DNA of 64,000 bases from Actinomadura parmotrematis (GTDB lineage Bacteria > Actinomycetota > Actinomycetes > Streptosporangiales > Streptosporangiaceae): contig NZ_JAIBOA010000003.1 in the NCBI RefSeq assembly GCF_019458805.1, positions 372,001 to 436,000 of the forward strand, in the 5' to 3' direction. Positions 8,349 through 18,013 of the stretch are shown in pieces (the first letter of the stretch is position 1; each line of letters opens with the position of its first letter). Both the position numbers and the translations under genes were made by a program. The notes under the pieces were generated by a model. That model was not told where the DNA came from and did not search any database. It saw only the letters and a list, made by a program, of their open reading frames with translations.

Positions 8349-9077
8349 TCAGGCCCGGGGGCCGGCGGTCATCTCCTCCTGGGCCAGCCGGTTGAACAGC
8401 TTGGCGATGCGCGGCTCGTGGTTGCCGGCGACGTGCAGCAGCACGATGAGCTGGTCGACCAGCAACCGCTCCAGCTGCGGGCGGGTGACGTCGGCGTTCT
8501 CCAGCCAGTCCAGGCCCGCCGTCTCGACCGACGCCATCCAGGAGCGCAGCGTGATGCGCAGCACCGGCGGCGGCACCTCGATCTCCAGCGCCTGCAGGAT
8601 GCGGCCGAGCAGCAGCTCGCGGATGCCCTCCACGATCTCGCCGACCTCGCCGGACCGGTCGGCCGGCCCGCCGCGCAGCAGCGCGGTGTACCCGGCGGCG
8701 TGGCTCTCCACGAAGTCGAAGTAGCGCTCCAGCGAGACCTTCAGCCGCTCCAGGGGGCTGCCCTCGGTAGGCGGTTCCAGCAGGACCGAAAGCTGTTTGG
8801 CGGCGCTGCCGAGTGCGGCGATGTACAGCTCGTACTTGCCGCCGAAGTAGTGGTAGACGAGGGCGCGCGACGCCCCGGCGGCGGCGGCGACGTCGTCGAT
8901 GGAGATGTCCTCGGGCGGGCGGGTGCTGAACAGCTCCAGCGCGGCCTCGATCAGTTCGTCGCGGCGTTCGTCCACGCTGAGGCGCCGCCGCGCACGGCCC
9001 GCGCCGGCCGGGCGGCCGCGCCCGGACGCGCCCTGTCTGCTGCCGGCCTGCTCGCCGGCCACCGCACGATCTGCCAC
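8349..9077 (-). CDS. TetR-family transcriptional regulator
   Basis: About 242 residues from GTG 9077. After a basic, Gly-rich leader, the helix-turn-helix reads RRDELIEAALELFSTRP, then ISIDDVAAAAGASRALVYHYF with the usual GGKYELYIA helix. The ligand domain follows with no hint of substrate. The frame stays open to 9512, but the extra N-terminus overlaps the divergent LacI gene and lacks conserved features, so a GTG in the gap is chosen; the exact start is uncertain. It is divergent from the LacI gene, so the shared 286-bp gap should hold both promoters. Confidence 0.85.
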   Translation of the reverse strand: MADRAVAGEQAGSRQGASGRGRPAGAGRARRRLSVDERRDELIEAALELFSTRPPEDISIDDVAAAAGASRALVYHYFGGKYELYIAALGSAAKQLSVLLEPPTEGSPLERLKVSLERYFDFVESHAAGYTALLRGGPADRSGEVGEIVEGIRELLLGRILQALEIEVPPPVLRITLRSWMASVETAGLDWLENADVTRPQLERLLVDQLIVLLHVAGNHEPRIAKLFNRLAQEEMTAGPRA

Positions 9078-9363
9078 CTGGGCAGGGTATCCGAGGTGGC
9101 GGCGCGCGGTGGTGCGCCTGGCCGCGAACGGGGCGGTTCCTCCTATCGGTGACGAAACGGGCGGCGTGGGCGGCGCGCTGTGACCCGGGACACCACAGGC
9201 CCCAACCCCTATTGGCGACAGCCCGTTACCGCCCGTCGCGACCATTTGCGAGGAAGACGGGGCATCATGGCATCTCCTCCCGAGTGAGGCAGGTGCAGCG
9301 ATCCCCGCGGGCGGGTTCGAGGCGCCGCGGCGGCAGGTCCTGCAGGCCCCTGGACGGAGTGCC
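9078..9363. promoter_or_regulatory. Divergent control region of the TetR and LacI genes
   Basis: This stretch contains no credible gene. The AT-richer segment around 9195-9275 (TTGGCGACAGCCCG and CCATTTGCGAGG) is the likely promoter zone for the LacI gene. No clear operator symmetry is seen. Confidence 0.35.
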
Positions 9364-10458
9364 ATGTCAGCTAGTGAAGGTAGCCCCACCCGCAAGGCGA
9401 CCCCGCCGCGGAGCGAGGTCGCGGTGCCGCCGCCCCGCACGCCCGGGGAGCGTCCCGGCCCGGGTCCGAAGCCGACGATCCGCAACGTCGCCGAGCGCGC
9501 CGGGGTGTCCAAGTCCCTGGTGTCGCTGGTGATGCGCGGCTCCCCGCACGTGAGCGAGCGGCGGCGCGAGGCGGTGCTGCAGGCCGCCCGCGAGCTCGGC
9601 TACCGGCCGAACGCGGTGGCGCGCAGCCTGGTGGAGGGCCGCACCCGGCTGATCGGCGCGATCGTCGCCGACCTGCACAACCCGTTCTTCGCCGAGTTCC
9701 TCGACGGCCTCCAGGAGAGCCTGCACGGGGAGGGGCTGCGGATGCTGGTCGGCAGCGGCCGCTGGGATCCGCTGTTCGAGGCCGAGGCCGTCGAGGCGTT
9801 CCTGGAGATGCGGGTGGACGGCCTGGTGCTGCTGTCGGTCGTCCCCGACTCGCTGAAGGACGCCGCCGCGAGCGTTCCCGTCGTGGTGGTCGGGGAGCGC
9901 GACGTCGTCGGGGTGGACATCGTGGTCGACGACGACGAGCTCGGCGCGAGCCTCGCCGTGGACCACCTGGTGGAGCACGGGCACCGGCGGATCGCGCACA
10001 TCGAGGGCGCCCGCTCGACCACCGCCCGGTACCGGCGGGCCGGCTACGAGAAGGCGATGCGGCGGCACGGCCTGGCGGACGAGATCGTCGTCGAGCCGGG
10101 CGACTTCACCGAGGAGGGCGGGTACCGGGCGGCGCGCGCCCTGCTGGCGCGGCCGGAGCGGCCGACCGCCATCTTCGCGCCGAACGACCTCGTCGCGACC
10201 GGCGTGCTGTCGGCGGCCGACGAGCTGGAGCTGTCGGTCCCCGGCCACGTGTCGATCGTCGGCTACGACAACACCCATCTCGCCGCGATCCGGCACATCT
10301 CGCTGACCAGCGTGGACCAGCCGCGCCGGCACATGGGGCGGGTCGCCGCCGAGCTGCTCACCGCGCGGATCGCCGAGCCGGGGCGGACCGCGCAGCAGAG
10401 CCTCGTCGTGCCGCACCTGGTGGTGCGGGCGACGACGGGCCCGGCCCCCGCGTCCTGA
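9364..10458 (+). CDS. LacI-family transcriptional regulator
   Basis: A 364-residue repressor. After a Pro-rich leader of about 35 residues, the helix-turn-helix is TIRNVAERAGVSKSLVSLVM with hinge helix ELGYRPNAVARSLVEGR. The periplasmic-binding-protein-like effector domain follows (IGAIVADLHNPFFAEFLDGL, HRRIAHIEGA, ARPERPTAIFAPNDLVATGVL). Such proteins usually control sugar uptake or catabolism. No sugar genes are adjacent; the nearest are the ABC genes at 23.6 kb, so its target is unknown. The stop codon lies in a short tandem duplication. Confidence 0.93.
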   Translation: MSASEGSPTRKATPPRSEVAVPPPRTPGERPGPGPKPTIRNVAERAGVSKSLVSLVMRGSPHVSERRREAVLQAARELGYRPNAVARSLVEGRTRLIGAIVADLHNPFFAEFLDGLQESLHGEGLRMLVGSGRWDPLFEAEAVEAFLEMRVDGLVLLSVVPDSLKDAAASVPVVVVGERDVVGVDIVVDDDELGASLAVDHLVEHGHRRIAHIEGARSTTARYRRAGYEKAMRRHGLADEIVVEPGDFTEEGGYRAARALLARPERPTAIFAPNDLVATGVLSAADELELSVPGHVSIVGYDNTHLAAIRHISLTSVDQPRRHMGRVAAELLTARIAEPGRTAQQSLVVPHLVVRATTGPAPAS

Positions 10459-10488
10459 CGCGCCGAGGTGCTCGCGTCCTGACGCGCC
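10449..10488. repeat. 24-bp-period tandem duplication over the LacI stop codon
   Basis: CGCGTCCTGACGCGCC occurs at 10449-10464 and again at 10473-10488. The first copy contains the TGA stop, and each copy has a small GCGTC/GACGC dyad. Confidence 0.7.
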
Positions 10489-10770
10489 CGTGACCCGGCG
10501 GGCGGGCGGGGCGCCGCCGCGCCCGGGGATCGCGCGGTCCCGGTGTGCGGCGGGTCGATCTTCCCTGGTGGGGGTAGCCGGGCGGTAAGGGCCCGGCCAA
10601 GCATCCTGCAATCAGCGCGCCGCCCGGCGGCGGCCGGGGGTTAATGGATCCACCGCTCGGCGGGCCGGGGAGCCGCAGGGGCCGGGCCGGCTTCGGGGGA
10701 GGCCGCGCCCGGCGGCGAGGCCGCCGAGGGGACACGCGAAGCGCCATGTTCAGCCAGGGGGTTGGTATCC
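10459..10770. other. Intergenic region, no gene seen
   Basis: Very G+C-rich apart from an AT-richer point near 10560-10645. It holds the second copy of the duplication and short G/C inverted repeats. It probably contains the promoter of the small gene at 10771. Confidence 0.4.
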
Positions 10771-11007
10771 GTGCGTGATCCTGAGTTGGTGTCGTGCGCG
10801 CAGCGCGCGGCGAGCGAGTTGGAGCGCGCCTGGGCCGACTGGCGGCACGCGCGCGGGCTGGCGGGGCGGGTCCCCGAGTCGGTCGCCAGCTACGTGGCCC
10901 ACTCGATCGACCACCCGTGGGGCCGGCCGCGCGTCGTGCTGGGGCTGGACGCCGAGGAGGCCCGCGCGCTCGCCGCGCTGCTCGGCCGGGAGGACCCGCT
11001 CCGCTGA
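10771..11007 (+). CDS. Small hypothetical protein
   Basis: A 78-residue helical protein from GTG 10771 (VRDPELVSCAQRAASELERAWADWRHARGL...). A TTG nine bases upstream is in frame, but GTG has better spacing to the CAGGGGG ribosome site. It has no known motif. Its support is the ribosome site, a following terminator hairpin and a protein-like composition. Function is unknown. Confidence 0.6.
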   Translation: MRDPELVSCAQRAASELERAWADWRHARGLAGRVPESVASYVAHSIDHPWGRPRVVLGLDAEEARALAALLGREDPLR

Positions 11008-11023
11008 AGAACCAGTGAGCGCC

Positions 11024-11074
11024 GGACGGCCGCGGCCGCCGCGCCCCCACCGGGGCGGGCGGGCGCGGCCGTCC
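11024..11074 (+). terminator. Hairpin terminator after the small hypothetical gene
   Basis: GGACGGCCGCG (11024-11034) pairs exactly with CGCGGCCGTCC (11064-11074), and the interior is also largely G/C self-pairing. Confidence 0.65.
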
Positions 11075-11185
11075 TCGTTCTCCCGGTTCGCGAGCGTGAC
11101 CGAATGGTTGCGTTTTGACGAACCCGGTGCGGTGTGCAGACTGACATGGTTGGTTTGGTAACGAACTCATCTCGGGAGACGGCCT

Positions 11186-12043
11186 GTGCGATTCCACCGG
11201 GGCGGTACCGCGACCGCCGGCCTTGCGCTCTGCGCGTCCGTGCTCACCGCGTGCGGCGGTTCCGGCGGCACGGGCGGGTCCGGCGATCCGGCGAGCCCGC
11301 CGGTGGCGGGCGGGTCCGCCTCGTCCGCGCCGCCCGCGCCCGCGGGGTCGTCGCCCGCCTCGCCCGAGGGGGGCGGGCTGCGCGGCAAGGTCATCGCGAT
11401 CGACCCCGGGCACAACGGCGGCAACGCCTCGCACACCTCGGAGATCGCCAAGCAGGTGGACGTCGGCAACGGGCACAAGGAGTGCGACACGACCGGCACC
11501 GAGACGAGCGGCGGGTACACCGAGTCGGCGTTCACCTTCGACGTCTCGACCCGGCTGGCGAAGCTGCTGCGCGCCGAGGGCGCCACCATCGTGCTGACCC
11601 GCAAGAACGACACCGGCGTCGGCCCGTGCGTGACCGAGCGGGCCGCGATCGGCAACCGGGCCCGCGCGGACGCGGCGCTGTCGATCCACGGCGACGGCGC
11701 GCCCGCGTCGGGCCACGGGTTCCACATCATCGAGCCGGCCCCGGTCGCCGGGCACAACACCAAGATCGTGCAGCCGTCGGCCAAGCTGGGCGTCGCGCTG
11801 CGCGACGCCTACCACTCGGGCACCGGCATCGCCTACTCCAGCTACATCGGCACGAAGGCCCTCGACCGGCGCGACGACCTCGGCGGGCTGAACCTGTCCA
11901 CGGTGCCGAAGGTGTTCATCGAGTGCGGCAACATGCGCAACGCGGGCGACGCGGCGAAGATGACCAGCGCCGCAGGCCGCCAGTCGATGGCCGAGGCGCT
12001 GGCCAAGGGCTTCGCCGCCTACTTCGGCCAGGGCGCCGGCTAA
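11186..12043 (+). CDS. Lipoprotein N-acetylmuramoyl-L-alanine amidase (Amidase_3)
   Basis: A 285-residue exported zinc amidase that cleaves the bond between muramic acid and the stem peptide. The signal peptide ends in a lipobox (LTAC, Cys about residue 23), so it is membrane-anchored outside the cell, followed by a Gly/Ser/Pro linker to about residue 65. The catalytic domain shows VIAIDPGHNGGN (first zinc His), a Glu in GGYTESAFTFDV, SIHGDGAPASGHGFH (second His) and the catalytic Glu in KVFIECGNMRN. The layout resembles mycobacterial Rv3717 with an added lipid anchor. It is monocistronic, with a GTG start. Confidence 0.92.
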   Translation: MRFHRGGTATAGLALCASVLTACGGSGGTGGSGDPASPPVAGGSASSAPPAPAGSSPASPEGGGLRGKVIAIDPGHNGGNASHTSEIAKQVDVGNGHKECDTTGTETSGGYTESAFTFDVSTRLAKLLRAEGATIVLTRKNDTGVGPCVTERAAIGNRARADAALSIHGDGAPASGHGFHIIEPAPVAGHNTKIVQPSAKLGVALRDAYHSGTGIAYSSYIGTKALDRRDDLGGLNLSTVPKVFIECGNMRNAGDAAKMTSAAGRQSMAEALAKGFAAYFGQGAG

Positions 12044-12148
12044 GACTTCACCTCGCGCACGCGGCCGGTGCGCAGGCGGCCGTCGCCGGGCCGCGGCGCG
12101 CCTCCGCGGTGACTCGCGGGCCGGGGCGCCGACCGGCAGGATTGGCGG

Positions 12149-13621
12149 ATGCCCGAGAGCCTCGCCCCCGTCCGTGACCTGTTCGACCGCGCCGGCTACA
12201 CCGTGGACGGCGTCCGCGCCCTGCTCGGCCCCGTCGCCGGCGGCGCGCTCGCCCGCGACGAGATCGTCCCGGCGCTCCGCGCGACCGGCGGCGGCTCCGA
12301 GCTGGAGGCGCTGACCCGGCTCCTCTGGCTCCAGGTGCCGGTGCCGGCGGCGCCCGCGCTCGGCTGCCTCGCCGCCGCCGGCCTCGCCGCGGCGGACGGC
12401 GGCGAGCTGCGGCCGCTGCTGCACGTCGAGCCGCTGGAGTCGGTGACCGGCCGGGGCCACGCCGGCTGGACCGTCTCCGACCTCAAGGTGCGGCCCGGCT
12501 CGGGCGGCGTCCTGCGGCCCGGCCACGTCGTCGGCGCGGGCGGCGCGTCGGCGAACCTGGGCCGCCTCGTCGTCCACAGCCCTGTGGACAACGTGCTCGA
12601 CCTCGGCACCGGGTGCGGGGTGCAGGCCCTCCAGCTCGCCGACCCGCTGGTGCGCCCGCGGCCCGCCCGGATCGCCGCCACCGACGTCAACGCGCGCGCC
12701 CTCGAACTGGCCGCGATGAGCTTCGCGCTGTCGGGCCTGGAGGACGTGGAGCTGCTCCGCGGGTCGCTGCTGGAACCGGTCCGCGGGTGGCGCTTCGACC
12801 TGATCGTGTCGAACCCGCCGTTCGTCGTCGCGCCGCCCGCCGAGACCCGCCACGGCTACCGCGAGTCGGGCCTGCCCGGCGACGAGTTCTGCCGCCGCCT
12901 GGTGACGGAGGGCCCGGCGCACCTGACCGACGGCGGTCACCTGCAGATGCTCGCGAACTGGCTGCACGTCGAGGGCGAGCCGTGGGAGGAGCGGGTCGGC
13001 GCGTGGGCCGAGGCGTCCGGCTGCGAGGCGTGGATCGTGCAGCGCGACGTGCAGGACCCGGCCGAGTACGCCGAGCTGTGGCTGCGCGACTCGGCGGAGG
13101 CCGGGACGCCCGATCACCGGCGCCGCTACGACGCGTGGATGGCCGAGTTCGAGCGGACCCGCACCGCCGGGATCGGCTTCGGCTGGATCACCCTGCGGCG
13201 CACCGGCGAGGACGCCCCCGCCGTCCGCGTCGAGGAGCTGCGGCACGCCGTCGAGCAGCCCGCCGGCGCCTACGTCCCGGCGGTCCTGGACGGCCTCGCC
13301 GGGGCCGGAAGGTTTTCCACAGGCTGTGGACGGACGCTGCGGACGGCGCCCGGCGTCGTCCAGGAGCAGACCGGCCCGCCCGGCGCCGAGGACCCCGAGC
13401 GGATCGTGCTCCGGCAGCCGGGCGGGCTGCGCCGCGCGGCCGGCGTGGACACCGTCGCCGCCGCCCTCGCCGGCGTCTGCGACGGCGCCCTGCCGCTGCC
13501 GCCGCTGCTCGACGCGATCGCGCAGCTCCTCGGTCTCGCCCCGGAGCGGGTCCGCGAGCACGCCGACGCCGTGCTGCCCGAGCTGATCGCCGACGGCTTC
13601 TTCGAGGTCGTCGCCGATTAG
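12149..13621 (+). CDS. SAM-dependent methyltransferase with NPPF motif
   Basis: A 490-residue protein. Residues about 1-140 form a conserved helical N-terminal domain typical of actinobacterial proteins annotated as methyltransferases. The class I methyltransferase core has VLDLGTGCGVQALQLA (SAM loop), an acidic residue in AATDVNARALELA, and FDLIVSNPPFVVAPP; NPP[FY] enzymes methylate N atoms of Gln, adenine or guanine. A C-terminal winged-helix-like region of about 130 residues follows. The substrate is unknown; rRNA or a release-factor-like protein are options. Its stop overlaps the convergent exchanger gene by 4 bp. Confidence 0.85.
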   Translation: MPESLAPVRDLFDRAGYTVDGVRALLGPVAGGALARDEIVPALRATGGGSELEALTRLLWLQVPVPAAPALGCLAAAGLAAADGGELRPLLHVEPLESVTGRGHAGWTVSDLKVRPGSGGVLRPGHVVGAGGASANLGRLVVHSPVDNVLDLGTGCGVQALQLADPLVRPRPARIAATDVNARALELAAMSFALSGLEDVELLRGSLLEPVRGWRFDLIVSNPPFVVAPPAETRHGYRESGLPGDEFCRRLVTEGPAHLTDGGHLQMLANWLHVEGEPWEERVGAWAEASGCEAWIVQRDVQDPAEYAELWLRDSAEAGTPDHRRRYDAWMAEFERTRTAGIGFGWITLRRTGEDAPAVRVEELRHAVEQPAGAYVPAVLDGLAGAGRFSTGCGRTLRTAPGVVQEQTGPPGAEDPERIVLRQPGGLRRAAGVDTVAAALAGVCDGALPLPPLLDAIAQLLGLAPERVREHADAVLPELIADGFFEVVAD

Positions 13622-14817
13622 GGCAGGGCGGCGCGCATCGCGCGGGCCAGGTCGGCGCGCTTGACGATGAGGACGGAGAACCCGACGGCCAGGTAGACGC
13701 CCGACAGGACGAGCCGCGCGCTCTCACCGGGCAGCACGAACTGCACGGCGAACAGCGCGAACAGCGCCGCCGCCTCCCACCGCTCGAAGTACAGGTCGAC
13801 GAGGAAGGCGAGGCCGAGGACGGTCTGCGCGGCGGTCAGCAGCACCTCCTCCATCTGCCGGTCGTCCAGCGGCAGCGACCAGCCGCCGCCACCGATCCGG
13901 TAGGCGAGCGGCAGCGTGCCGATGAGCAGCGTCCACTGGTTGACCTTGCTGGACAGCAGCGCGCCGATCGCGTCGGAGTCGCGCAGCCGCCAGGCGAACA
14001 GCACCGCGACGATCAGTTCGGGCGCCTCGGAGGCGAGCGGCGCGAGCCACTGCACGAGCAGGAACTCGTCGATGCCGGACGCCTCGCCCGCCTCGACGAG
14101 CGACTCGGCGAACGGCTCGGCGGCGGCGAACACCACGACGGCGCCCGCGGCGAACAGCGCCCACGTCGCGATGCGGCGGCCCGGCGTGCCCAGCGCCGTC
14201 AGCCACGCCGCGACGCCGATGAGCGCCTCGTCGTTGCGCGTGCCGTGCCGGGCGATGCGCAGGATGTAGGCGGCGTACAGGGCGATCAGCAGGATCGGCA
14301 GGTACCAGCCGAGCTCGCCGGTGAGGGCGGGCAGGAACCCGAGGACGGCGGCGAGGGCGAGGAAGCCGAGCTCGATCCGGTGCTCGCGGTCCAGGCGGAC
14401 GTCCCGGGCGCCCGCCCGCAGCCGCCGCGCGCCGAGCGCGAACGCCAGCACGACGAGCGTCCAGCCGACGCCGACGAGCAGCCGGTTCGCGCCGGTCATG
14501 TTGGCCGCCGCGTAGGCGGCGTACTCCGGTTTGGAGCCCGCCGCGTAGGCGTAGTAGAGGTCCACGGCGTACTCGGGCAGCACCGCGATGAGCGCGAGGA
14601 GCGCCAGCGCGAGCGCGCCCGACATGTCGGCGCGGGCGGTCTCGGCGGCCCACATGAGCAGCACCGCCGCCGCCATGACGCCGACGCCGTAGACCGGGAT
14701 GCCGACGGCGGGGGCGGCGTGCGCGCCCGCCAGCCGCAGGACCACGGCGGGCAGCGCGACCGCGACGGCCAGCCCGACCCGGACCTGCACGGCCGTGCGG
14801 GTGATCTCCATGATCAT
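13618..14817 (-). CDS. CaCA-type sodium/calcium exchanger-like membrane protein
   Basis: A 399-residue, multi-pass membrane protein with the two-fold pseudo-repeat of the cation/Ca2+ antiporter superfamily. The acidic alpha-repeat motifs are visible as LIAVLPEYAVDLYYAY (about residue 80) and WLAPLASEAPELIVAVLF (about residue 255), matching the glutamate-centred ion sites. It probably exchanges Ca2+ or another cation for Na+ or H+. Two ATGs six bases apart could start it; the first abuts the terminator hairpin of pyrD. The 3' end overlaps the methyltransferase by 4 bp. Confidence 0.8.
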   Translation of the reverse strand: MIMEITRTAVQVRVGLAVAVALPAVVLRLAGAHAAPAVGIPVYGVGVMAAAVLLMWAAETARADMSGALALALLALIAVLPEYAVDLYYAYAAGSKPEYAAYAAANMTGANRLLVGVGWTLVVLAFALGARRLRAGARDVRLDREHRIELGFLALAAVLGFLPALTGELGWYLPILLIALYAAYILRIARHGTRNDEALIGVAAWLTALGTPGRRIATWALFAAGAVVVFAAAEPFAESLVEAGEASGIDEFLLVQWLAPLASEAPELIVAVLFAWRLRDSDAIGALLSSKVNQWTLLIGTLPLAYRIGGGGWSLPLDDRQMEEVLLTAAQTVLGLAFLVDLYFERWEAAALFALFAVQFVLPGESARLVLSGVYLAVGFSVLIVKRADLARAMRAALP

Positions 14818-14848
14818 GGGGTGCCGCCGATGGGGTCGGCGGCACCCC
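14818..14848 (-). terminator. Hairpin between pyrD and the exchanger gene
   Basis: Perfect 11-bp stem (14818-14828 with 14838-14848) and 9-nt loop just after pyrD and touching the next start codon, so it may also modulate exchanger translation. Confidence 0.65.
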
Positions 14849-14863
14849 CCGGAACGGCAAAGG

Positions 14864-15922
14864 TCAGGCCCCGCGGGCCTCCTCCAGCGTCGCGAAGGCG
14901 CTGCCGCGCAGCCGCCGCGCGAGGTCGCGGTGCACCGCCGCCGCCCAGAGCGGGCCGCCGTAGATCATGCCGGTGTAGCCCTGGACGAGGGTGGCGCCCG
15001 CGCGGATCCGCTCCCAGACGTCGGCGGCGTCCTCGACGCCGCCGACGGAGATCAGCACGAGCCGGCCGCCGGTGCGGGCGCGCAGCCGCCGCAGCACCTC
15101 CAGCGAGCGGTCCTTCAGCGGCGCCCCGGACAGGCCGCCGGTCTCCTTGGCGAGCTCGGCGGGCGACCGCAGCCCGTCGCGGGCGACGGTGGTGTTGGTC
15201 GCGATGACGCCGTCGAGGCCGAGCTCCAGCGCCAGGTCGGCGATGGCGTCCACGTCGGCGTCCGCCAGGTCGGGGGCGATCTTCACCAGCAGGGGGACGC
15301 CGCCCGCCGCCCCCTTGACGGCGGTGAGCAGCGGCCGCAGCGGCTCGATCGCCTGGAGGTTCCGCAGGCCCGGGGTGTTCGGCGAGCTGACGTTCACGAC
15401 CAGGTAGTCGGCGTGCGGGGCGAGCCGCTCGGCGCTGGTGACGTAGTCGGCGGCCGCCTCGGCCTCCGGCGTTACCTTGCTCTTGCCGATGTTGACGCCG
15501 AGGACGGTGCCGGGGCGGCGGTGCCGCAGCCGGGCGGCGGCGTCGGCCGAGCCGTGGTTGTTGAACCCCATCCGGTTGATGACCGCGCGGTCGGCGACGA
15601 GGCGGAACAGGCGCGGCCTCGGGTTGCCGGGCTGCGCGAGCGCGGTCAGCGTGCCGATCTCCACGTGCCCGAACCCGAACGCGCCGAGCGCGTCGTAGGC
15701 GACGGCGTCCTTGTCGAACCCGGCGGCGAGGCCGAGCGGGCCGGGGAACTCCAGGCCGAGCGCGCGCACCCGCAGCGCCGGGTCGCGGGGCGCGAGGGCG
15801 CGGCGGAGCACGGCGGTGAGGCCGGGCACGGCCTGGACGAGGCGCAGCGCGCGGATCGTCCAGTGGTGCGCCGTCTCGGCGGGCAGCCGCGTGATGAGCA
15901 GCCTGAACAGCAGTCGGTACAT
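14864..15922 (-). CDS. pyrD: Dihydroorotate dehydrogenase, class 2 (quinone)
   Basis: Fourth step of pyrimidine synthesis, oxidising dihydroorotate with FMN and passing electrons to the quinone pool at the membrane. The protein is 352 residues. The amphipathic N-terminus [20 protein letters not shown] marks the membrane-associated class 2 enzymes. Visible motifs are [22 protein letters not shown], the class-2 catalytic Ser in [12 protein letters not shown], and phosphate-binding [12 protein letters not shown]. The ATG at 15922 is selected because the MYRLL N-terminus is the family norm; the upstream open frame is antisense to the SDR gene. Confidence 0.96.
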   Translation of the reverse strand: MYRLLFRLLITRLPAETAHHWTIRALRLVQAVPGLTAVLRRALAPRDPALRVRALGLEFPGPLGLAAGFDKDAVAYDALGAFGFGHVEIGTLTALAQPGNPRPRLFRLVADRAVINRMGFNNHGSADAAARLRHRRPGTVLGVNIGKSKVTPEAEAAADYVTSAERLAPHADYLVVNVSSPNTPGLRNLQAIEPLRPLLTAVKGAAGGVPLLVKIAPDLADADVDAIADLALELGLDGVIATNTTVARDGLRSPAELAKETGGLSGAPLKDRSLEVLRRLRARTGGRLVLISVGGVEDAADVWERIRAGATLVQGYTGMIYGGPLWAAAVHRDLARRLRGSAFATLEEARGA

Positions 15923-16051
15923 CGTTCCCCTCGGTGCCTGGCCAGTACGTCTACGGTACGGCCCGGCCGGGACCGCTCCGTCGACCGTCCCGAACAGGCA
16001 AAAAGTCCCGCTTCGATGATCGGGGAGCGCGCGTCCGGGTAGGCGGCCCGC
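15923..16051. promoter_or_regulatory. Divergent promoter region of pyrD and the SDR gene
   Basis: This 129-bp gap contains TACGTCTACGGTACGG and AAAAAGTCCCGCTTCGATGAT, the least G+C-rich bases locally and the likely promoters in each direction. Confidence 0.35.
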
Positions 16052-16915
16052 ATGAGCACCAGCAGCCGCCCCGAGCCCGATTTCCCGGAACAGCGCCAGG
16101 ACCCGCCCGGACACACCGGCGACATGCGCCCGACCCCCGACCACGGCGAGCAGAGCTACCAGGGCCACGGCCGGCTGGCCGGCAAGCGCACCGTGATCAC
16201 CGGCGCCGACTCCGGCATCGGCCGCGCGGTGGCGCTCGCGTTCGCCCGCGAGGGCGCCGACGTCCTCGTCTCCTACCTGGACGAGCACGACGACGCCCGC
16301 GAGACCGAGCGCCTGGTCGCCGAGGCGGGCCGCACCGCCGTGCTCGTGCCCGGCGACGTCCGCGATCCCGCGCACTGCCGGAAGATCGTCGACATCGCCG
16401 TGGAGCGGTTCGGCGGCCTGGACGTGCTGGTCAACAACGCCGCCTTCCAGATGAGCCGGCCATCGCTGGAGGAGGTCCCCGACGAGGAGTGGGACCGCAC
16501 CTTCGCCACCAACGTCGACGCGATGTTCCACCTCACCAAGGCGGCCCTGCCGCACCTCGGCGCGGGCGCGTCCATCATCAACACCACCTCGATCAACTAC
16601 GACCAGCCGACGCCGACGCTGCTGGCCTACGCCGCCACCAAGGGCGCCATCGCCAACTTCACCGCCGGCCTCGCGCAGTCGGTCGGGGAGCGCGGCATCC
16701 GCGTCAACGCCGTCGCGCCCGGCCCGATCTGGACGCCGCTGATCCCGTCCACGATGCCGCCCGACCAGGTGACGTCGTTCGGCGCCGACGTGCCGCTCGG
16801 CCGGGCCGGGCAGCCCGCCGAGCTGGCGCCCGCCTACGTGCTGCTCGCCTCGGACGAGGCGAGCTACATCTCCGGCGCGGTCCTCCCGGTGACCGGTGGC
16901 ACGCCGATCCTCTGA
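16052..16915 (+). CDS. SDR-family oxidoreductase (general-stress type)
   Basis: A 287-residue NAD(P)-dependent short-chain dehydrogenase with the roughly 40-residue polar N-terminal extension ([20 protein letters not shown]) typical of the B. subtilis GspA39/YhxC group of stress-induced SDRs. The cofactor loop is [10 protein letters not shown], followed by VLVNNAAFQ, a catalytic Ser in INTTSINY and YAATKGA (Tyr-x3-Lys). Substrate unknown; the extension places it with stress-linked members. It is followed within 10 bp by a membrane-protein gene, so the two are probably cotranscribed. Confidence 0.9.
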   Translation: MSTSSRPEPDFPEQRQDPPGHTGDMRPTPDHGEQSYQGHGRLAGKRTVITGADSGIGRAVALAFAREGADVLVSYLDEHDDARETERLVAEAGRTAVLVPGDVRDPAHCRKIVDIAVERFGGLDVLVNNAAFQMSRPSLEEVPDEEWDRTFATNVDAMFHLTKAALPHLGAGASIINTTSINYDQPTPTLLAYAATKGAIANFTAGLAQSVGERGIRVNAVAPGPIWTPLIPSTMPPDQVTSFGADVPLGRAGQPAELAPAYVLLASDEASYISGAVLPVTGGTPIL

Positions 16916-16924
16916 CCGTCCCGC

Positions 16925-18013
16925 GTGAGCGGGCGAGGCCGCCGGCGGCCGGTGCGCCGCGCCGACGCCGACGTGTACCTGCGGCTGATGCTGGCGGGGT
17001 TCGCGGTGTCGGTGCTCGGCACCCGCGCCTACCTGGCCGCGACCGGCTACCCGCAGGTCGGCGGCGGCGGGCTGCACATCTCGCACGCCCTGTGGGGCGG
17101 GCTGCTGCTGTTCGCCGCCGCGCTGCTGCCGCTCGTCCTCGCCGGGCGGCGGGCGTCGGCGCTCGCCGCGGTGCTCACCGGCGTCGGCGCGGGCCTGTTC
17201 ATCGACGAGGTCGGCAAGCTCATCACCAGCGACTACGACTACTTCTTCCCGGCCGCCGCCCCGATCGTCTACGCCGTGTTCCTGCTCGCCGTCCTCGCCT
17301 ACGCGCAGGTGCGGTCGCACCGCAGGCGCACGGCGCGCGCCGAGCTGCACCGCGCGTTCGGCGACCTCGGCGCGATGCTGGACGGCGCCCTCGACGCGCA
17401 CGGCCGCGCCGACCTGGAGCGCCGCCTCGCCAACGCCGCCGCCGACGAGGACGCCCCCGGCCACCTGCGCCGCCTCGCCGCGACCCTCCAGGACTACGTG
17501 GACACCGACGTCGAGGCCGCCGAGGCGCCGCCGGGGCGGCTGCGCCGCTGGTCGCACGCCGTCGCGCACTGGGCGGGACGCTTCTTCACCGCCGCCCGGC
17601 TGCGCGTCCTGCTCACCCTCGGCACCGGCCTGCTCGGCGCCCTCGCCCTCGCCGACCTCCTCGCCGTCGCCTGGGTCCTGGCGGACTCCTGGGACGGCAC
17701 GACCGGCACCCTCGCGCACGCCCTCCAGGACCTCGCGGGCATCGACGTGGACGGGCGCGGCGCCGTCATCGTCGTCCTCGTGCGGGGCGCCCTGGACGGC
17801 GTCGCCGGGGCGCTGCTGCTCGTCGCGGCGTTCCTGATCGGCACCGGCCGGACGGGGTTCGCGACGGCCCTCGCCGGCTACGCCCTGCTGTTCCTGATCA
17901 GCGTGGTGGACCTGCTGGTCTTCTACTCGGCCCAGTTCGCCGCCGCGGCCGCCGCGGCGGCCCAGTTCGTCCTGCTCGCCGGGGTGCGCAGGTACCGGAG
18001 GATCGCCGAATGA
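16925..18013 (+). CDS. Multi-pass membrane protein of unknown function
   Basis: A 362-residue protein with about four N-terminal membrane segments ([64 protein letters not shown]), a roughly 100-residue Ala/Arg/Asp-rich cytoplasmic stretch, and further C-terminal segments ending in an Ala-rich helix. The [16 protein letters not shown] segment looks conserved and functional. GTG start at 16925. I recognise no named family. It sits in a row with the SDR and an alpha/beta hydrolase, and its stop overlaps the hydrolase start (ATGA). Confidence 0.75.
   Translation: MSGRGRRRPVRRADADVYLRLMLAGFAVSVLGTRAYLAATGYPQVGGGGLHISHALWGGLLLFAAALLPLVLAGRRASALAAVLTGVGAGLFIDEVGKLITSDYDYFFPAAAPIVYAVFLLAVLAYAQVRSHRRRTARAELHRAFGDLGAMLDGALDAHGRADLERRLANAAADEDAPGHLRRLAATLQDYVDTDVEAAEAPPGRLRRWSHAVAHWAGRFFTAARLRVLLTLGTGLLGALALADLLAVAWVLADSWDGTTGTLAHALQDLAGIDVDGRGAVIVVLVRGALDGVAGALLLVAAFLIGTGRTGFATALAGYALLFLISVVDLLVFYSAQFAAAAAAAAQFVLLAGVRRYRRIAE

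Noticed and set aside
11075..11185. A c-di-AMP (ydaO) riboswitch before the amidase gene
   Set aside because: Actinomycete wall hydrolases often have one, but this leader is only about 110 bp and lacks the expected conserved blocks.
10358..13561. Very long minus-strand open frame of 1067 codons
   Set aside because: It lies antisense to the LacI, amidase and methyltransferase genes, which have clear motifs; its translation is Arg/Gly/Pro/His-rich shadow sequence caused by high G+C third positions.
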